Origin: an uncultured Verrucomicrobia subdivision 3 bacterium
GTDB taxonomy: Bacteria; Verrucomicrobiota; Verrucomicrobiia; Limisphaerales; UBA11358
Reading direction: 5' to 3'
Length of the DNA: 54,270 bases
Assembly (NCBI GenBank): GCA_903922735.1
Contig: CAIXUZ010000031.1
Coordinates: 1 to 54,270, forward strand
Shown: in pieces, positions 25,330-33,689 of the stretch
Layout: each line of letters begins with the position of its first letter
Position numbering within the stretch: the first letter of the stretch is position 1
Notes under the pieces: model-generated
The model's input: the letters and a program-made list of their open reading frames with translations, nothing else
Database searches by the model: none
Told to the model about the DNA's origin: nothing
Made by a program: the position numbers and the translations under genes

Positions 25330-25406
25330 GCGCCCGTAGCTCAGTTGGATAGAGCACCTGCCTTCTAAGCAGGTTGTCGCGCGTTCGATTCGCGCCGGGC
25401 GCACCA
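25330..25406 (+). tRNA. tRNA-Arg (anticodon UCU)
   Basis: A full cloverleaf can be drawn. The acceptor arm GCGCCCG pairs perfectly with CGGGCGC, and the D-arm is GCTC...GAGC. The anticodon arm CCTGC/GCAGG has loop CTTCTAA, giving anticodon TCT (reads AGA). The T-arm is GCGCG/CGCGC with TTCGATT. CCA is encoded. 77 nt. Confidence 0.97.
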
Positions 25407-25436
25407 TTTGTTTTATTGGCGCCGGACTTTCCCCGC

Positions 25437-25649
25437 TTACTGGTAGTGCGGTGGCTTTTGGTTGTTGGACCGAATACGCTCCAACTCCAGTGTCTGCATG
25501 GCGGTATTCTGGCGCTGGACTTCCTTTTTCAAGCGTTCCAGTAGTTTGCCCTGCTCAATGAGAACGCGGTTCATTTCCTCGACCTGATGTTCGAGGTGCG
25601 CGAAGTTCGATTCGATTTTTTCCATGCGCCGGGAATGATCATCTGCCAT
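25437..25649 (-). CDS. SlyX-like coiled-coil protein
   Basis: A 70-residue protein made almost wholly of one predicted coiled coil (IESNFAHLEHQVEEMNRVLI, heptad-like, then LLERLKKEVQRQNTAMQ). It ends in NNQKPPHYQ, and the PPHY-type tail is characteristic of SlyX-family proteins. The function of SlyX is not known beyond being a small conserved protein. It lies alone between tRNA-Arg and the hpnH-like gene. Confidence 0.8.
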   Translation of the reverse strand: MADDHSRRMEKIESNFAHLEHQVEEMNRVLIEQGKLLERLKKEVQRQNTAMQTLELERIRSNNQKPPHYQ

Positions 25650-25755
25650 GAAACAAGCTTGCCTGCCTGATGAAGTGAAGTCGAGCCGGCGGATAAATCA
25701 CTGTTTTAAAAAAACGCAGCAAGGGCGGTGGTCGCATTCAAATTTTGACCATTCC

Positions 25756-25790
25756 AAAACAAAAACGGAGCGTGCGACAACACGCTCCGC
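25756..25790 (-). terminator. Intrinsic terminator of the hpnH-like gene
   Basis: A 9-bp stem (CGGAGCGTG at 25766-25774 and CACGCTCCG at 25781-25789) with loop CGACAA. On the minus strand it is followed by TTTTTGTTTTGG, a typical U-tract, just downstream of the stop of the HpnH-like gene. Confidence 0.88.
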
Positions 25791-25807
25791 TGTATTTAAA
25801 TTTGGAG

Positions 25808-27196
25808 TTATTCAGCTTTTTTTTCGGCAGACACGTCACCTTCGCTGCCGCAGAATGTGCCGACGTGCTCCTCGTGCTTTTCCTTAACGGAGAACGCACC
25901 GCGCGCTCCGGCAGCGGGCGAAGTGATGGCGGCTTGGGCTGCCGCCAAGTGACCTTTGCCGATCGTGACGCCATTGAAGGCGCGTTGGGCAAGTTCAGAA
26001 CTGGCAGGAAACGGCTTCGGTTTTGCGCCAAAGTTGTATTTGAAATTCTTCCAGTTGTCACCGGGCTGGTAGCTGGTGCCAAGTGCGCCGCTCGGATCGT
26101 AGCCGCAGTGAACCATGCAATGTTCGCAGCGCGGGTCACGGGCGACGCCGTCCACGACGCCGTATTTTTCCCAGTTAACCTTCGTCAACATTTCCTGATA
26201 ACCGTCATAGTGGCCGTCCGTCATCAGATAGCACGGTGCTTTCCAGCCTTTGATGTTGTAAGTCGGAATCGCCCACGCCGTGCAGGTCAACTCGCGTTTG
26301 CCGGCGAGAAACTCCTGATAAACCGGCGTGCCGAAGATGGTGAAAAGCTTGCCCCATTCCTCGATCTTGGCGAATTTCTGCCGCGTCATGTCGCGCGTGA
26401 GAAAAAACTCCTTCGGGTCGCGCGCCAGGCGTTTGACCATGTCTTTTTTGGCGGCGTCATAATCGTAGCCGGGCGAAATCGTATGCCCGTCCACTTCGAG
26501 CGAGGAGAGAAACTTGAACATGTCGTCGAGTTCCTGCACTTCGGTTTCGCGGTAGACCGTGGTGTTCGTGGCGACCTGATAGCCGCAAATCTTCGCCATC
26601 TTGATGGCTTCGACGCATTCCTTGAAGACGCCTTCGCGTTCGACAATCAAATCATGTGTGAATTCGAGTCCATCCACATGGACGTTCCAATACATCCAGG
26701 TCGAGGGACGAATGACGGTTTTCTTTTTCGCGGCACCATCGGCGTTGCGAATGGTTTCGGCATCCTTGTCGGAAATCAGTTTTTCCGCGAGCAGTTTTCC
26801 CAGTGTCGGCTCAATGGCGGGCGAATAAATCGCCGCGAGATAATCCTTCATTTTCTTCCGCATGAATACGCCGTTCGTGCAGATATAAATGACGCGGCCT
26901 TGGGACAGCAGACCTGCGACCAACTCCTCGATCTTCGGGTAAATCAACGGTTCGCCGCCGCAGATGGACACCATCGGCGCCTCGCATTCCTCCGCCACGG
27001 CGAGGCATTTTTCCAACGGCACCATGTCCTTGAGATTCGTGGAATACTCGCGGATGCGACCGCAGCCGGTGCAGGTGAGGTTGCAGGTGTGGAGCGGCTC
27101 CAGCTGGAGCACCATGGCAAATTTGGGCGTGCGCTTGAGTTTGTGCTTGATGATGTGGCCGGCAATCTTGGCCGACAAGGCAAAGGGGAAACGCAT
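25808..27196 (-). CDS. hpnH: HpnH-like radical SAM protein (adenosyl-hopene type)
   Basis: A 462-residue radical SAM enzyme. The [4Fe-4S] motif CNLTCTGC (Cys38, 42, 45) lies after the conserved MRFPFALSAKIAGHIIKHKL start, and the SAM-binding CGGEPLIYPKIEEL follows. The C-terminal part has GYDYDAAKKDM and a second cysteine motif CEHCMVHCGYDPSGALG. This combination matches HpnH, which adds an adenosyl group to hopene as the first side-chain step of bacteriohopanoid synthesis. Length is about 80 above the usual HpnH because of an extended C-terminus. No other hopanoid genes are in the window. A lipoprotein gene is just upstream and a terminator follows. Confidence 0.82.
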   Translation of the reverse strand: MRFPFALSAKIAGHIIKHKLKRTPKFAMVLQLEPLHTCNLTCTGCGRIREYSTNLKDMVPLEKCLAVAEECEAPMVSICGGEPLIYPKIEELVAGLLSQGRVIYICTNGVFMRKKMKDYLAAIYSPAIEPTLGKLLAEKLISDKDAETIRNADGAAKKKTVIRPSTWMYWNVHVDGLEFTHDLIVEREGVFKECVEAIKMAKICGYQVATNTTVYRETEVQELDDMFKFLSSLEVDGHTISPGYDYDAAKKDMVKRLARDPKEFFLTRDMTRQKFAKIEEWGKLFTIFGTPVYQEFLAGKRELTCTAWAIPTYNIKGWKAPCYLMTDGHYDGYQEMLTKVNWEKYGVVDGVARDPRCEHCMVHCGYDPSGALGTSYQPGDNWKNFKYNFGAKPKPFPASSELAQRAFNGVTIGKGHLAAAQAAITSPAAGARGAFSVKEKHEEHVGTFCGSEGDVSAEKKAE

Positions 27197-27201
27197 AAAA
27201 A

Positions 27202-27402
27202 TTATCGAACAATGGCAAGTTCGGGGGAAGTTCCAACCGGCAGGACGGGCGCCTTGGCGGGCGCGTCATTTTTAATCAGTCCCGGCAGAAAAAAGTCCAG
27301 CGGCGAGACGGTTTTGCTGGCGTTAATGCCGCCGCAGCCAGTCACCGCCAGCGGCAACGCCGCCAGCAGCACCAACCGCAAAAACTTCCAGCTTAATCTC
27401 AC
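27202..27402 (-). CDS. Small putative lipoprotein
   Basis: A short exported protein. I prefer a GTG start at 27402, giving 66 residues with a signal peptide (RLSWKFLRLVLLAALPLAVT) and lipobox AVTGC. The frame is open to 27477. The mature part has SPLDFFLPGLIKND, a pattern I associate with small PVC lipoproteins, but its role is unknown. It starts 5 nt before the HpnH-like gene start, so it is probably co-transcribed with it. Confidence 0.5.
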   Translation of the reverse strand: MRLSWKFLRLVLLAALPLAVTGCGGINASKTVSPLDFFLPGLIKNDAPAKAPVLPVGTSPELAIVR

Positions 27403-27454
27403 TTGCCGAGTATAAATCGCTACGGCACGATGGCAACTCCTAATTGACCGCATC

Positions 27455-28234
27455 ATGCCGCTGAAACTGAAAATCAATCGTCTGTGGCCCGCGCTTTTTT
27501 TATTGCTGGCGCTGGCGCTTCCGGCAGACGGTCAGGTTTCCAGCAACCAGCTGTTCATCGCCCGCGCAGAAAAAGAATTCCTTCTGGCTCAACAATCATT
27601 TCGATCCAACCCCAAAGATCTCGTCGCCGTCCAACAATTGGCCCGCGCCAGTTTTGAGCTGGGGGATTTGCTCACCAACGACACCCGCCAGGCTGAAATC
27701 GCCCGTTGCGGCATCGAAACCTGTCGGCTATGGCTCGCCAAGGTCTCCAATTCCGCCCCCGGCCATTATTATCTGGCCATGAATCTCGGCGAACTCGCCC
27801 AAGCGCAAGCTCCCTCCCTGGCGTCTTATCGGCTGGTTCATGAAGTTGAACGTGATTTTTTGGCGGCGGCGGAGCGGGACGTGCACTTTGATTTTGCCGG
27901 CCCCGCACGCTGTCTCGGGCTGCTCTACCGCGACGCGCCGGGCTGGCCGCTCAGCATTGGCAGCAAGCGCAAAGCACATGAATGGCTCGTCCGCGCGGCG
28001 GCACTGGCCCCGGAGTTTCCTGAAAACCAGCTTAATCTGGCAGAAACCTATTTGAAGTGGCGGCAAAAAGAAGAAGCTGAAAATGCGCTGGTCAAGCTGG
28101 CCGCCATCTGGCCCGCCGCCCACACCAATCTGACCGGTGTCCGTTGGGAGAAAGACTGGTTTGACTGGAAGCAGCGCCGCGAATCAGTCCAGACCGAATT
28201 TAACCGTGTTTTTAAGGCCCAAAGCAGCCGCTGA
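27455..28234 (+). CDS. Exported TPR-like protein of unknown function
   Basis: A 259-residue protein with an N-terminal signal peptide (MPLKLKINRLWPALFLLLAL ... PADGQVS) and a helical, TPR-like body. Helix pairs include VQQLARASFELGDLL, MNLGELAQAQAPSLASYRLV and WLVRAAALAPEFPENQLNLA, which suggest a scaffold in the periplasm. No catalytic motif is seen. It diverges from the small lipoprotein and hpnH-like genes and is followed after about 75 bp by a methyltransferase gene on the same strand. It is not a family I can name. Confidence 0.6.
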   Translation: MPLKLKINRLWPALFLLLALALPADGQVSSNQLFIARAEKEFLLAQQSFRSNPKDLVAVQQLARASFELGDLLTNDTRQAEIARCGIETCRLWLAKVSNSAPGHYYLAMNLGELAQAQAPSLASYRLVHEVERDFLAAAERDVHFDFAGPARCLGLLYRDAPGWPLSIGSKRKAHEWLVRAAALAPEFPENQLNLAETYLKWRQKEEAENALVKLAAIWPAAHTNLTGVRWEKDWFDWKQRRESVQTEFNRVFKAQSSR

Positions 28235-28307
28235 ATTTCAGCGAATTATTGTATGGCAAAAAAATGACCGGATGGATTAACCTTGCGGACGGTTTCCTGC
28301 AGAAAAC

Positions 28308-28892
28308 ATGGCAAAAAAAATCATCGCGGCTCTGGCGGATTCCACGCTCTTCCTCCGGGAATGGCTCGCGAATCCGCAACGCACCGGGTCGGTCGCGCCG
28401 AGTTCGCCCATGCTCACCGCCGCGATGGCCCGCTGGCTGCCGCGCGATTCGGAAAGCTTCGTCCTCGAACTCGGCCCCGGCACCGGTGCCGTCACCGACG
28501 CGTTGCTCAAGCGCGGCTTGCGCGAGGACCGGCTCGTCGCCATCGAGCATAATCCCGCGCTAGCCTGCCACCTCCGCAAGCGCTTCCCGCTCGCGCACAT
28601 CATCACCGGCGACGCGTGGCAGATGGACGAATTGCTCCGCGAACACATTCCCGCCATCGAAACCGTAGGCGCGGTCATCTCTAGTCTGCCGCTGCTGAAT
28701 TTCCCGAAGGAACAGGCCGACGCCCTTGCGCAAAAAATCCGCGCCGTGCTGGAACCGCGCGGGCGCTGGGTGCAATACAGCTACCACATCACCCAAAGCC
28801 GCTGCCGGGGCGGCGACGACTTCCGCCTGCTCGCCTCGAAGATTGTCTGGCTGAATTTTCCACCCGCCCGCGTCCACGTTTTTCAGAAGTAA
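28308..28892 (+). CDS. SAM-dependent phospholipid/rRNA-type methyltransferase (PmtA-like)
   Basis: A 194-residue class I methyltransferase. It begins with a charged helix, then GSVAPSSPMLTAAMARWLP and the SAM-binding VLELGPGTGAVTDALL (about residues 52-67), followed by AIEHNPALACHLRKRFPL (acidic ribose contact). The late LPLLNFP and the PRGRWVQYSYHITQS strand resemble phosphatidylethanolamine N-methyltransferase PmtA and ornithine-lipid methyltransferases. Membrane lipid methylation is a reasonable inference. A KsgA-type rRNA dimethyltransferase is less likely because the NLPY-type motif is missing. Confidence 0.72.
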   Translation: MAKKIIAALADSTLFLREWLANPQRTGSVAPSSPMLTAAMARWLPRDSESFVLELGPGTGAVTDALLKRGLREDRLVAIEHNPALACHLRKRFPLAHIITGDAWQMDELLREHIPAIETVGAVISSLPLLNFPKEQADALAQKIRAVLEPRGRWVQYSYHITQSRCRGGDDFRLLASKIVWLNFPPARVHVFQK

Positions 28893-28901
28893 CGCAGAAA
28901 A

Positions 28902-30299
28902 TTATTTCACATTGAGGTTGGGATTCCCCAAGGCAGTCACGAACGAGCGCAATTGACCGTTGCCTTTCATTTCCGGCATTTTCGCCGCTGTTTCCGCAAC
29001 CAAAAGCGCGTCAGTCCGGCGGTTCTGGCTGGTCAAAAAACCCCCATACCGGAAAACCGTTTCCAGCGAATATGGGCACAGCGTCCACGCCTGCCGGAAC
29101 GCAAAATCAGCCGCGTCATTCATGCGCTTCTTTTCGGCGTCGTCGCGGGCGTGCCGCGCTTGCCACGCGTAAAGACCGCCGATGGAACTTCTCAGTTTGG
29201 AAAAATTATTGCACCAGTATTCACTTTGGACAAACTGCGGGTCGCCGGCAAATCCGCTCAAACCCTTCTTCCCATGGATTTTTTCCACGAACGCGGCAAC
29301 TTCTCCAATCGTCGTGTCTGGTTTCAGCCAGCCGCCCATCATCGGCATCATATATTTTGTCCAGTAATCGCGGTCGCGCTGAACGATTTCATCGGACAAT
29401 TCAGGCAATTGCTGCCGGTTGATTTTCATGATCAAGCCGTGCGGTTCAAGATACGGATACATCCAGTCGAGCGGGAAACCTTCCACGACGTAAAATTTGC
29501 GGTCGGGATTTTTGTCGAATATGGTTTTCGTTAGAAGCTCTCTGACTCCGATCACATTCATCTGCCCGCTCATTTGGATTCGTCCGTTTGAATCCAGCCT
29601 GACTTCCTCGCCGGGCTTGAGTTGCTTTGGCTCATTGGGAAATTGCTGATCGTGAGTTTGACGGCGCTGCGCATCCGTCGTGTAATCTTGAAAGCTCTTT
29701 TGCAAGTCTTCGTCTGTGGGCGTATGAATTTTCCCGCCATACATCGCCCGCAGATAGTGTAAATAAGTTGCATCGGTGAGCGGGTTTTGCGAGAGCATGA
29801 AAAACGGTTTTCCGTCCGCATGAGATTCCATCAAGGCCGTGACGACAAACCTTCCCGGATCAGCTCCGCCAAAATAAATGCTGCCGGCGGGGATGGATTG
29901 GATGATGTCGTTGCCGAAAGCAATCGCATATTTGTCCCCCGGCGGAAACGTCCAAAACACGCCAGCGGCGTCCAGCGTCGCCGACCACCAGCTCCCGAGC
30001 AGGCGGCTGTCGCCATCAAGGCGCTTTCGCATCTGCTGGAATAGGTTGGTCGCATCCTGCCAGTCGCCCGTTTCGGCGGCCTGGTAAAACGCATCGAAAT
30101 CCGAAGGCAGCTTATTGCCGTCCTGTTTCGCCAGCGCCCGCGCCTGGGCTTCCTGCGCCGTGAGGAACTGCTTCAATCGCACCGAGGCTTCTGACTTGTC
30201 GAGCGACCACGACAACTCGGGTTGTTTTTTGGCGCAGCCGTAAACGGCAAGGCCGCCACCAAGAATCGCCGCCAGCAGGAACCCGATTGATTTTTTCAC
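28902..30299 (-). CDS. Large putative lipoprotein of unknown function
   Basis: A protein of about 465 residues. I start at GTG 30299 (KKSIGFLLAAILGGGLAVYG with lipobox Cys in YGCAKK). The frame stays open to 30398 but that extension would cross the promoter region of the neighbouring Fur-family gene. The body is a mixed, soluble-looking domain with no motif I can name (FDAFYQAAETGDWQDATNLF, then SIYFGGADPGRFVVTALMES, then WCNNFSKLRSSIGGLYAWQA). The C-terminal quarter looks like TPR helices. It shares its upstream region with the Fur-like regulator. Function unknown. Confidence 0.6.
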   Translation of the reverse strand: MKKSIGFLLAAILGGGLAVYGCAKKQPELSWSLDKSEASVRLKQFLTAQEAQARALAKQDGNKLPSDFDAFYQAAETGDWQDATNLFQQMRKRLDGDSRLLGSWWSATLDAAGVFWTFPPGDKYAIAFGNDIIQSIPAGSIYFGGADPGRFVVTALMESHADGKPFFMLSQNPLTDATYLHYLRAMYGGKIHTPTDEDLQKSFQDYTTDAQRRQTHDQQFPNEPKQLKPGEEVRLDSNGRIQMSGQMNVIGVRELLTKTIFDKNPDRKFYVVEGFPLDWMYPYLEPHGLIMKINRQQLPELSDEIVQRDRDYWTKYMMPMMGGWLKPDTTIGEVAAFVEKIHGKKGLSGFAGDPQFVQSEYWCNNFSKLRSSIGGLYAWQARHARDDAEKKRMNDAADFAFRQAWTLCPYSLETVFRYGGFLTSQNRRTDALLVAETAAKMPEMKGNGQLRSFVTALGNPNLNVK

Positions 30300-30401
30300 G
30301 GTTTTATTGAGGTGTTTCAGCGAAATACCAGACAACTCTGCCAGCAGGTTTGCACAAAAGAATCCGCACTCAATAATCTTTTCCACGCGGTGCGCCAAAT
30401 C

Positions 30402-30424
30402 AGATTTAGAATTATTCTAAATCT
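30402..30424. promoter_or_regulatory. PerR-box-like operator palindrome
   Basis: A perfect inverted repeat with 11-nt arms AGATTTAGAAT and ATTCTAAATCT around a single T. Its core TTAGAAT-T-ATTCTAA matches the PerR box consensus (TTATAATNATTATAA) at most positions. It ends at the first base of the predicted -35 of the Fur-family gene and lies between two divergent genes. It is most simply the operator of that regulator. Confidence 0.8.
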
Positions 30425-30451
30425 TGACTTGAGCCAACCCTGCGATAGATT
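30424..30451 (+). promoter_or_regulatory. Predicted sigma70-type promoter of the Fur/PerR-like gene
   Basis: TTGACT (30424-30429), a 16-nt spacer, then TAGATT (30446-30451), with the ATG at 30461 a few bases further on. The operator palindrome abuts the -35, so a bound repressor would block RNA polymerase. Predicted by eye and not supported by data. Confidence 0.55.
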
Positions 30452-30460
30452 ATTTCCGCA

Positions 30461-30895
30461 ATGAAACCGCGCCGCCCGCAGGCCAATGGACAGCACCTAA
30501 CCGAACAGTTGGGCGCGACCGGTTTGCGTCTTACCCCGCAGCGCCAGCAGGTCTATGACGTGCTCGTCCAGAAGCGCGACCATCCGACCGCCGAGGAGGT
30601 TTTCATCCGCGCCAAAAAGGCGATGCCGGAAATTTCCCACGCCACGGTTTACAACTGCCTGGATGCACTCGTGAAAAGCGGCCTTGCCCGGCAGGTCAAC
30701 GTGGAGCGCGGCGCGACACGGTTCTGCCCGAACATGATCGAGCACGGCCATTTTCATTGCAGCGCGTGCGGGACGATTTATGATGTGGGTTTGCCGCAGG
30801 AGTTGCCCTGCGTGGCGGTACCGCAGGGTTTCAAGCCGCAGAGTTACGATTTGACCATTCACGGCATCTGCCTGGACTGCGCGAAGAAAAAATAA
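30461..30895 (+). CDS. Fur-family transcriptional regulator, PerR-like
   Basis: A 144-residue Fur-superfamily repressor. The N-terminal winged helix has LRLTPQRQQVYDVLVQ and MPEISHATVYNCLDALV (recognition helix). The zinc site is the two CxxC pairs CSAC and CLDC. Residues that bind the regulatory metal in PerR can be aligned as HPTAEE (H37-type) and the HGH pair before CSAC (H91/H93), with the later Asp in IYDV. The position of PerR Asp85 appears to be Cys in RFCPN, so metal choice is uncertain. It lies just upstream of sufB and sufC and next to a PerR-type box, so control of its own gene and perhaps of Fe-S assembly under peroxide or iron stress is likely. Confidence 0.85.
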   Translation: MKPRRPQANGQHLTEQLGATGLRLTPQRQQVYDVLVQKRDHPTAEEVFIRAKKAMPEISHATVYNCLDALVKSGLARQVNVERGATRFCPNMIEHGHFHCSACGTIYDVGLPQELPCVAVPQGFKPQSYDLTIHGICLDCAKKK

Positions 30896-30901
30896 ATCAA
30901 G

Positions 30902-32350
30902 ATGAGCACTGCGACCGATACCATTGAGAGCCTGGTCAAACAGGAATACAAATACGGCTTCGTTACCGATGTCGAATCCGAATCCACGCCCCCGGGCTTG
31001 AGCGAGGAAACCATCCGTTTCATCTCCGCCAAGAAAAATGAGCCGCCGTGGCTGACCGACTGGCGGATCAAGGCGTTTCGCTACTGGCAAACGATGAAGG
31101 AGCCGACGTGGCAGTTCGTCAAGTATCCCAAAATTGATTTTCAGGACATCAGCTACTTCTCCCAGCCGAAGCCCCAAGCCAACGCGCCGAAAAGCTTGGA
31201 CGAAGTGGATCCGAAGCTGCTCGAAACTTACGAGAAGCTTGGTATTCCGTTGCGTGAACGTGGTCGTCTGGCCGGCGTCGCTGTGGACGCGATTTTTGAT
31301 TCTGTTTCCGTCGGCACGACGTATCGCGAGGAGCTGGCGAAGAAGGGGATTATTTTCTGCTCGTTTAGCGAGGCGGTGCACAACCACCCCGACCTCGTCA
31401 AAAAATATCTCGGCTCGGTCGTCCCTTACACCGACAACTATTACGCCGCTCTGAATTCGGCCGTGTTCACGGATGGTTCGTTCTGCTACATCCCTAAAGG
31501 CGTGCGCTGTCCGATGGAGCTTTCGACCTATTTCCGCATCAACGCCGCCAAGTCCGGCCAGTTTGAACGCACGCTCATCGTGGCTGATGACGGTGCGAGC
31601 GTCAGCTATCTGGAAGGTTGCACCGCGCCGATGCGGGATGAAAACCAGTTGCACGCGGCCGTCGTGGAGCTCGTCGCGCTCGACAGCGCGGAAATCAAAT
31701 ACAGCACGGTGCAGAACTGGTATCCGGGCGATGAAAACGGCGTGGGCGGCATTTACAATTTCGTGACCAAGCGCGGCCTGTGCAAGGGCAAAAACTCGCG
31801 CATCACCTGGACCCAGGTGGAAACCGGGTCGGCGATCACCTGGAAATATCCGAGTTGCATTTTGCTCGGCGACGGCTCGAAGGGCGAATTTTATTCCGTC
31901 GCCGTCGTGAACAACATGCAGCAGGCCGACACCGGCACGAAGATGATTCACATCGGCAAGAACACGAAAAGCACCATTGTTTCCAAAGGGATTTCCGCTG
32001 GTCGCGGCCAGAACAGTTATCGCGGCCTCGTGGAAATCCGCAAGAGCGCCACCAATTCCCGAAATTTTTCGCAGTGCGACTCGATGCTCATCGGCGCAAA
32101 GTGCGGTGCGCACACGTTCCCGTATATCGAGGTGAAAAACACGTCATCGAGCGTTGAGCACGAAGCCTCAACCTCGAAGATCGGTGAGGATCAGATTTTT
32201 TATTGCAACCAGCGCGGCCTCGAAACGCAGGATGCGGTCAACATGATCGTGAACGGCTTCTGCAAAGAAGTGTTCAAGGAACTGCCGATGGAATTCGCCG
32301 TCGAAGCGCAGAAACTTCTGGGCGTGAGCCTCGAAGGCAGCGTCGGCTAA
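30902..32350 (+). CDS. sufB: Fe-S cluster assembly scaffold SufB
   Basis: SufB is the scaffold subunit of the SUF Fe-S assembly machine, acting with SufC (and often SufD). The 482-residue protein has the family's conserved beta-helix core: [37 protein letters not shown] (cysteine used in cluster assembly) and the late [20 protein letters not shown] and [19 protein letters not shown]. It starts 6 nt after the Fur/PerR-like gene stop. A long hairpin-forming repeat separates it from sufC. No sufD, sufS or sufE is in the window. Confidence 0.95.
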   Translation: MSTATDTIESLVKQEYKYGFVTDVESESTPPGLSEETIRFISAKKNEPPWLTDWRIKAFRYWQTMKEPTWQFVKYPKIDFQDISYFSQPKPQANAPKSLDEVDPKLLETYEKLGIPLRERGRLAGVAVDAIFDSVSVGTTYREELAKKGIIFCSFSEAVHNHPDLVKKYLGSVVPYTDNYYAALNSAVFTDGSFCYIPKGVRCPMELSTYFRINAAKSGQFERTLIVADDGASVSYLEGCTAPMRDENQLHAAVVELVALDSAEIKYSTVQNWYPGDENGVGGIYNFVTKRGLCKGKNSRITWTQVETGSAITWKYPSCILLGDGSKGEFYSVAVVNNMQQADTGTKMIHIGKNTKSTIVSKGISAGRGQNSYRGLVEIRKSATNSRNFSQCDSMLIGAKCGAHTFPYIEVKNTSSSVEHEASTSKIGEDQIFYCNQRGLETQDAVNMIVNGFCKEVFKELPMEFAVEAQKLLGVSLEGSVG

Positions 32351-32353
32351 GGA

Positions 32354-32409
32354 ATAAGGAAACCAGGAAACCAGGAATAATAAATTTCCGGGATTCATGG
32401 TTTCCTTAT
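32354..32409. repeat. Inverted repeat between sufB and sufC
   Basis: Twelve-base perfect arms ATAAGGAAACCA (32354-32365) and TGGTTTCCTTAT (32398-32409) flank 32 nt that also contain a second copy of GGAAACCAGG. The arms would fold in the intercistronic RNA. The sequence type (GGAAACCAGGAA tracts) looks like a dispersed element and not a terminator, because no U-tract directly follows a GC-rich stem. Confidence 0.75.
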
Positions 32410-32423
32410 AAAATAATTTTGAA

Positions 32424-33185
32424 ATGAGCAAGCAACCTATTCTCGAAATCAACAACCTCCACGCGGGCGTGGAGAACAAAAAAATCCTCAAAGGCTTCAG
32501 CCTGACGATCCATGCGGGCGAAGTTCATGCGTTGATGGGCCTGAACGGCTCCGGCAAAAGCACGCTCGCCGCGATTCTCGCCGGCCGCGACGGCTATGAC
32601 GTGACCGAGGGCAGCGTGAAATATTTCGGCAAAGACTTGCTGGAACTCGACCCGGAAGAACGCGCCCGCGAAGGCGTGTTTCTGGCCTTCCAATATCCGG
32701 TGGAAATTCCCGGCGTGAACAGCACTTACTTTCTAAAGGCCGCGCTGAACGAAATCCGCAAGCACAAGGGTCAGTCGGAACTCGACGCGATTGAATTCCT
32801 CGCCCTGGTTAAGGACAAGATCAAGGTGCTCGAACTGAACGAAGATTTGCTCAAGCGCTCGGTCAACGAAGGTTTCTCCGGCGGCGAAAAAAAGCGCGCG
32901 GAGATTTTCCAGATGGCCGTGCTCGAACCCAAGCTCGCGATTCTCGACGAGACGGATTCCGGCCTCGACATCGACGCGCTAAAGACCGTTTCCAGCGGGG
33001 TCAACAAACTCAAGCGCCCCGACTCCGCGCAGCTCGTCATAACGCACTATCAACGCTTGCTGAATTACATCATCCCCGATTTCGTTCACGTCATGGCCGA
33101 TGGCCGCATCGTGAAGTCCGGCGGCAAGGAACTCGCGCTGGAACTTGAAGCCAACGGTTACGATGGAATTTTGAAACAGCTTTGA
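32424..33185 (+). CDS. sufC: Fe-S cluster assembly ATPase SufC
   Basis: SufC is the ABC-type ATPase that energises SufB during Fe-S cluster assembly in the cytosol. The 253-residue length is typical. Walker A GLNGSGKST (about 39-47), signature GFSGGEKKRAEIFQMA (ABC motif, about 150-165), Walker B LAILDETDSGLDIDAL, and VITHYQRLLNYI (switch His) are all present. It follows sufB after a repeat-rich 73-bp spacer and precedes a small hypothetical gene by 13 bp. Confidence 0.96.
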   Translation: MSKQPILEINNLHAGVENKKILKGFSLTIHAGEVHALMGLNGSGKSTLAAILAGRDGYDVTEGSVKYFGKDLLELDPEERAREGVFLAFQYPVEIPGVNSTYFLKAALNEIRKHKGQSELDAIEFLALVKDKIKVLELNEDLLKRSVNEGFSGGEKKRAEIFQMAVLEPKLAILDETDSGLDIDALKTVSSGVNKLKRPDSAQLVITHYQRLLNYIIPDFVHVMADGRIVKSGGKELALELEANGYDGILKQL

Positions 33186-33198
33186 GTAAGCTCGGGGC

Positions 33199-33684
33199 AT
33201 GAAATTAGACGACAACCAGCGGCAGGCCGTGGCACAGTGGATTGCCGCCGGCGCCAAACTTTCGGAAATTCAAAACCGGCTGGCCGCGGAATTCAGCCTC
33301 AAACTGACCTACATGGAAGCGCGCTTCCTCGTAGACGACCTGAAACTCACGCCGAAAGATCCGGAACCGCCGAAAGTGGTCGAGCCCCCCGCCGCCGCCA
33401 AACCGCTCACAACCACGCCGGTTCCAGCCGACGAAGCCGCCGCCGCTGATGAGATCCTGCCGCCCGCCAGCAAAGTTTCCGTGACCGTGGATCAAATCAC
33501 CCGCCCCGGCTCCATCATCAGCGGGAAAGTTTCCTTCAGCGACGCCCAGACCGCCGACTGGTATCTCGACCAGACCGGCCGGCTCGGACTGGTGCCAAAA
33601 CAACCAGGCTACAAACCGTCCGCCGCCGACGTGCAGGACTTCCAGCTCGCGCTCCAACGGGAAGTCGCCAAATTGGGTTATTGA
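33199..33684 (+). CDS. Hypothetical protein
   Basis: A 161-residue soluble protein. An N-terminal helix pair (QAVAQWIAAGAKLSEIQNRL, then LTYMEARFLVDDL) suggests a small DNA- or protein-binding helical head. A Pro/Ala-rich linker (about residues 58-90) follows, then a beta-rich module (VSVTVDQITRPGSIISGKVS, WYLDQTGRLGLVP) to the end. I do not recognise a family name, and a conserved PVC hypothetical is likely. It sits 13 bp after sufC on the same strand and could be co-transcribed. Confidence 0.6.
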   Translation: MKLDDNQRQAVAQWIAAGAKLSEIQNRLAAEFSLKLTYMEARFLVDDLKLTPKDPEPPKVVEPPAAAKPLTTTPVPADEAAAADEILPPASKVSVTVDQITRPGSIISGKVSFSDAQTADWYLDQTGRLGLVPKQPGYKPSAADVQDFQLALQREVAKLGY

Positions 33685-33689
33685 ATTCA

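Noticed and set aside
25745..27415. 556-residue plus-strand ORF opposite the HpnH-like gene
   Set aside because: It is an antisense shadow in a high-GC frame; its reading has no family motif, whereas the minus-strand frame has the complete radical SAM pattern.
30497..32113. 538-residue minus-strand ORF opposite the Fur-like gene and sufB
   Set aside because: Antisense to two genes with clear motifs; no recognisable domain; open only by codon bias.
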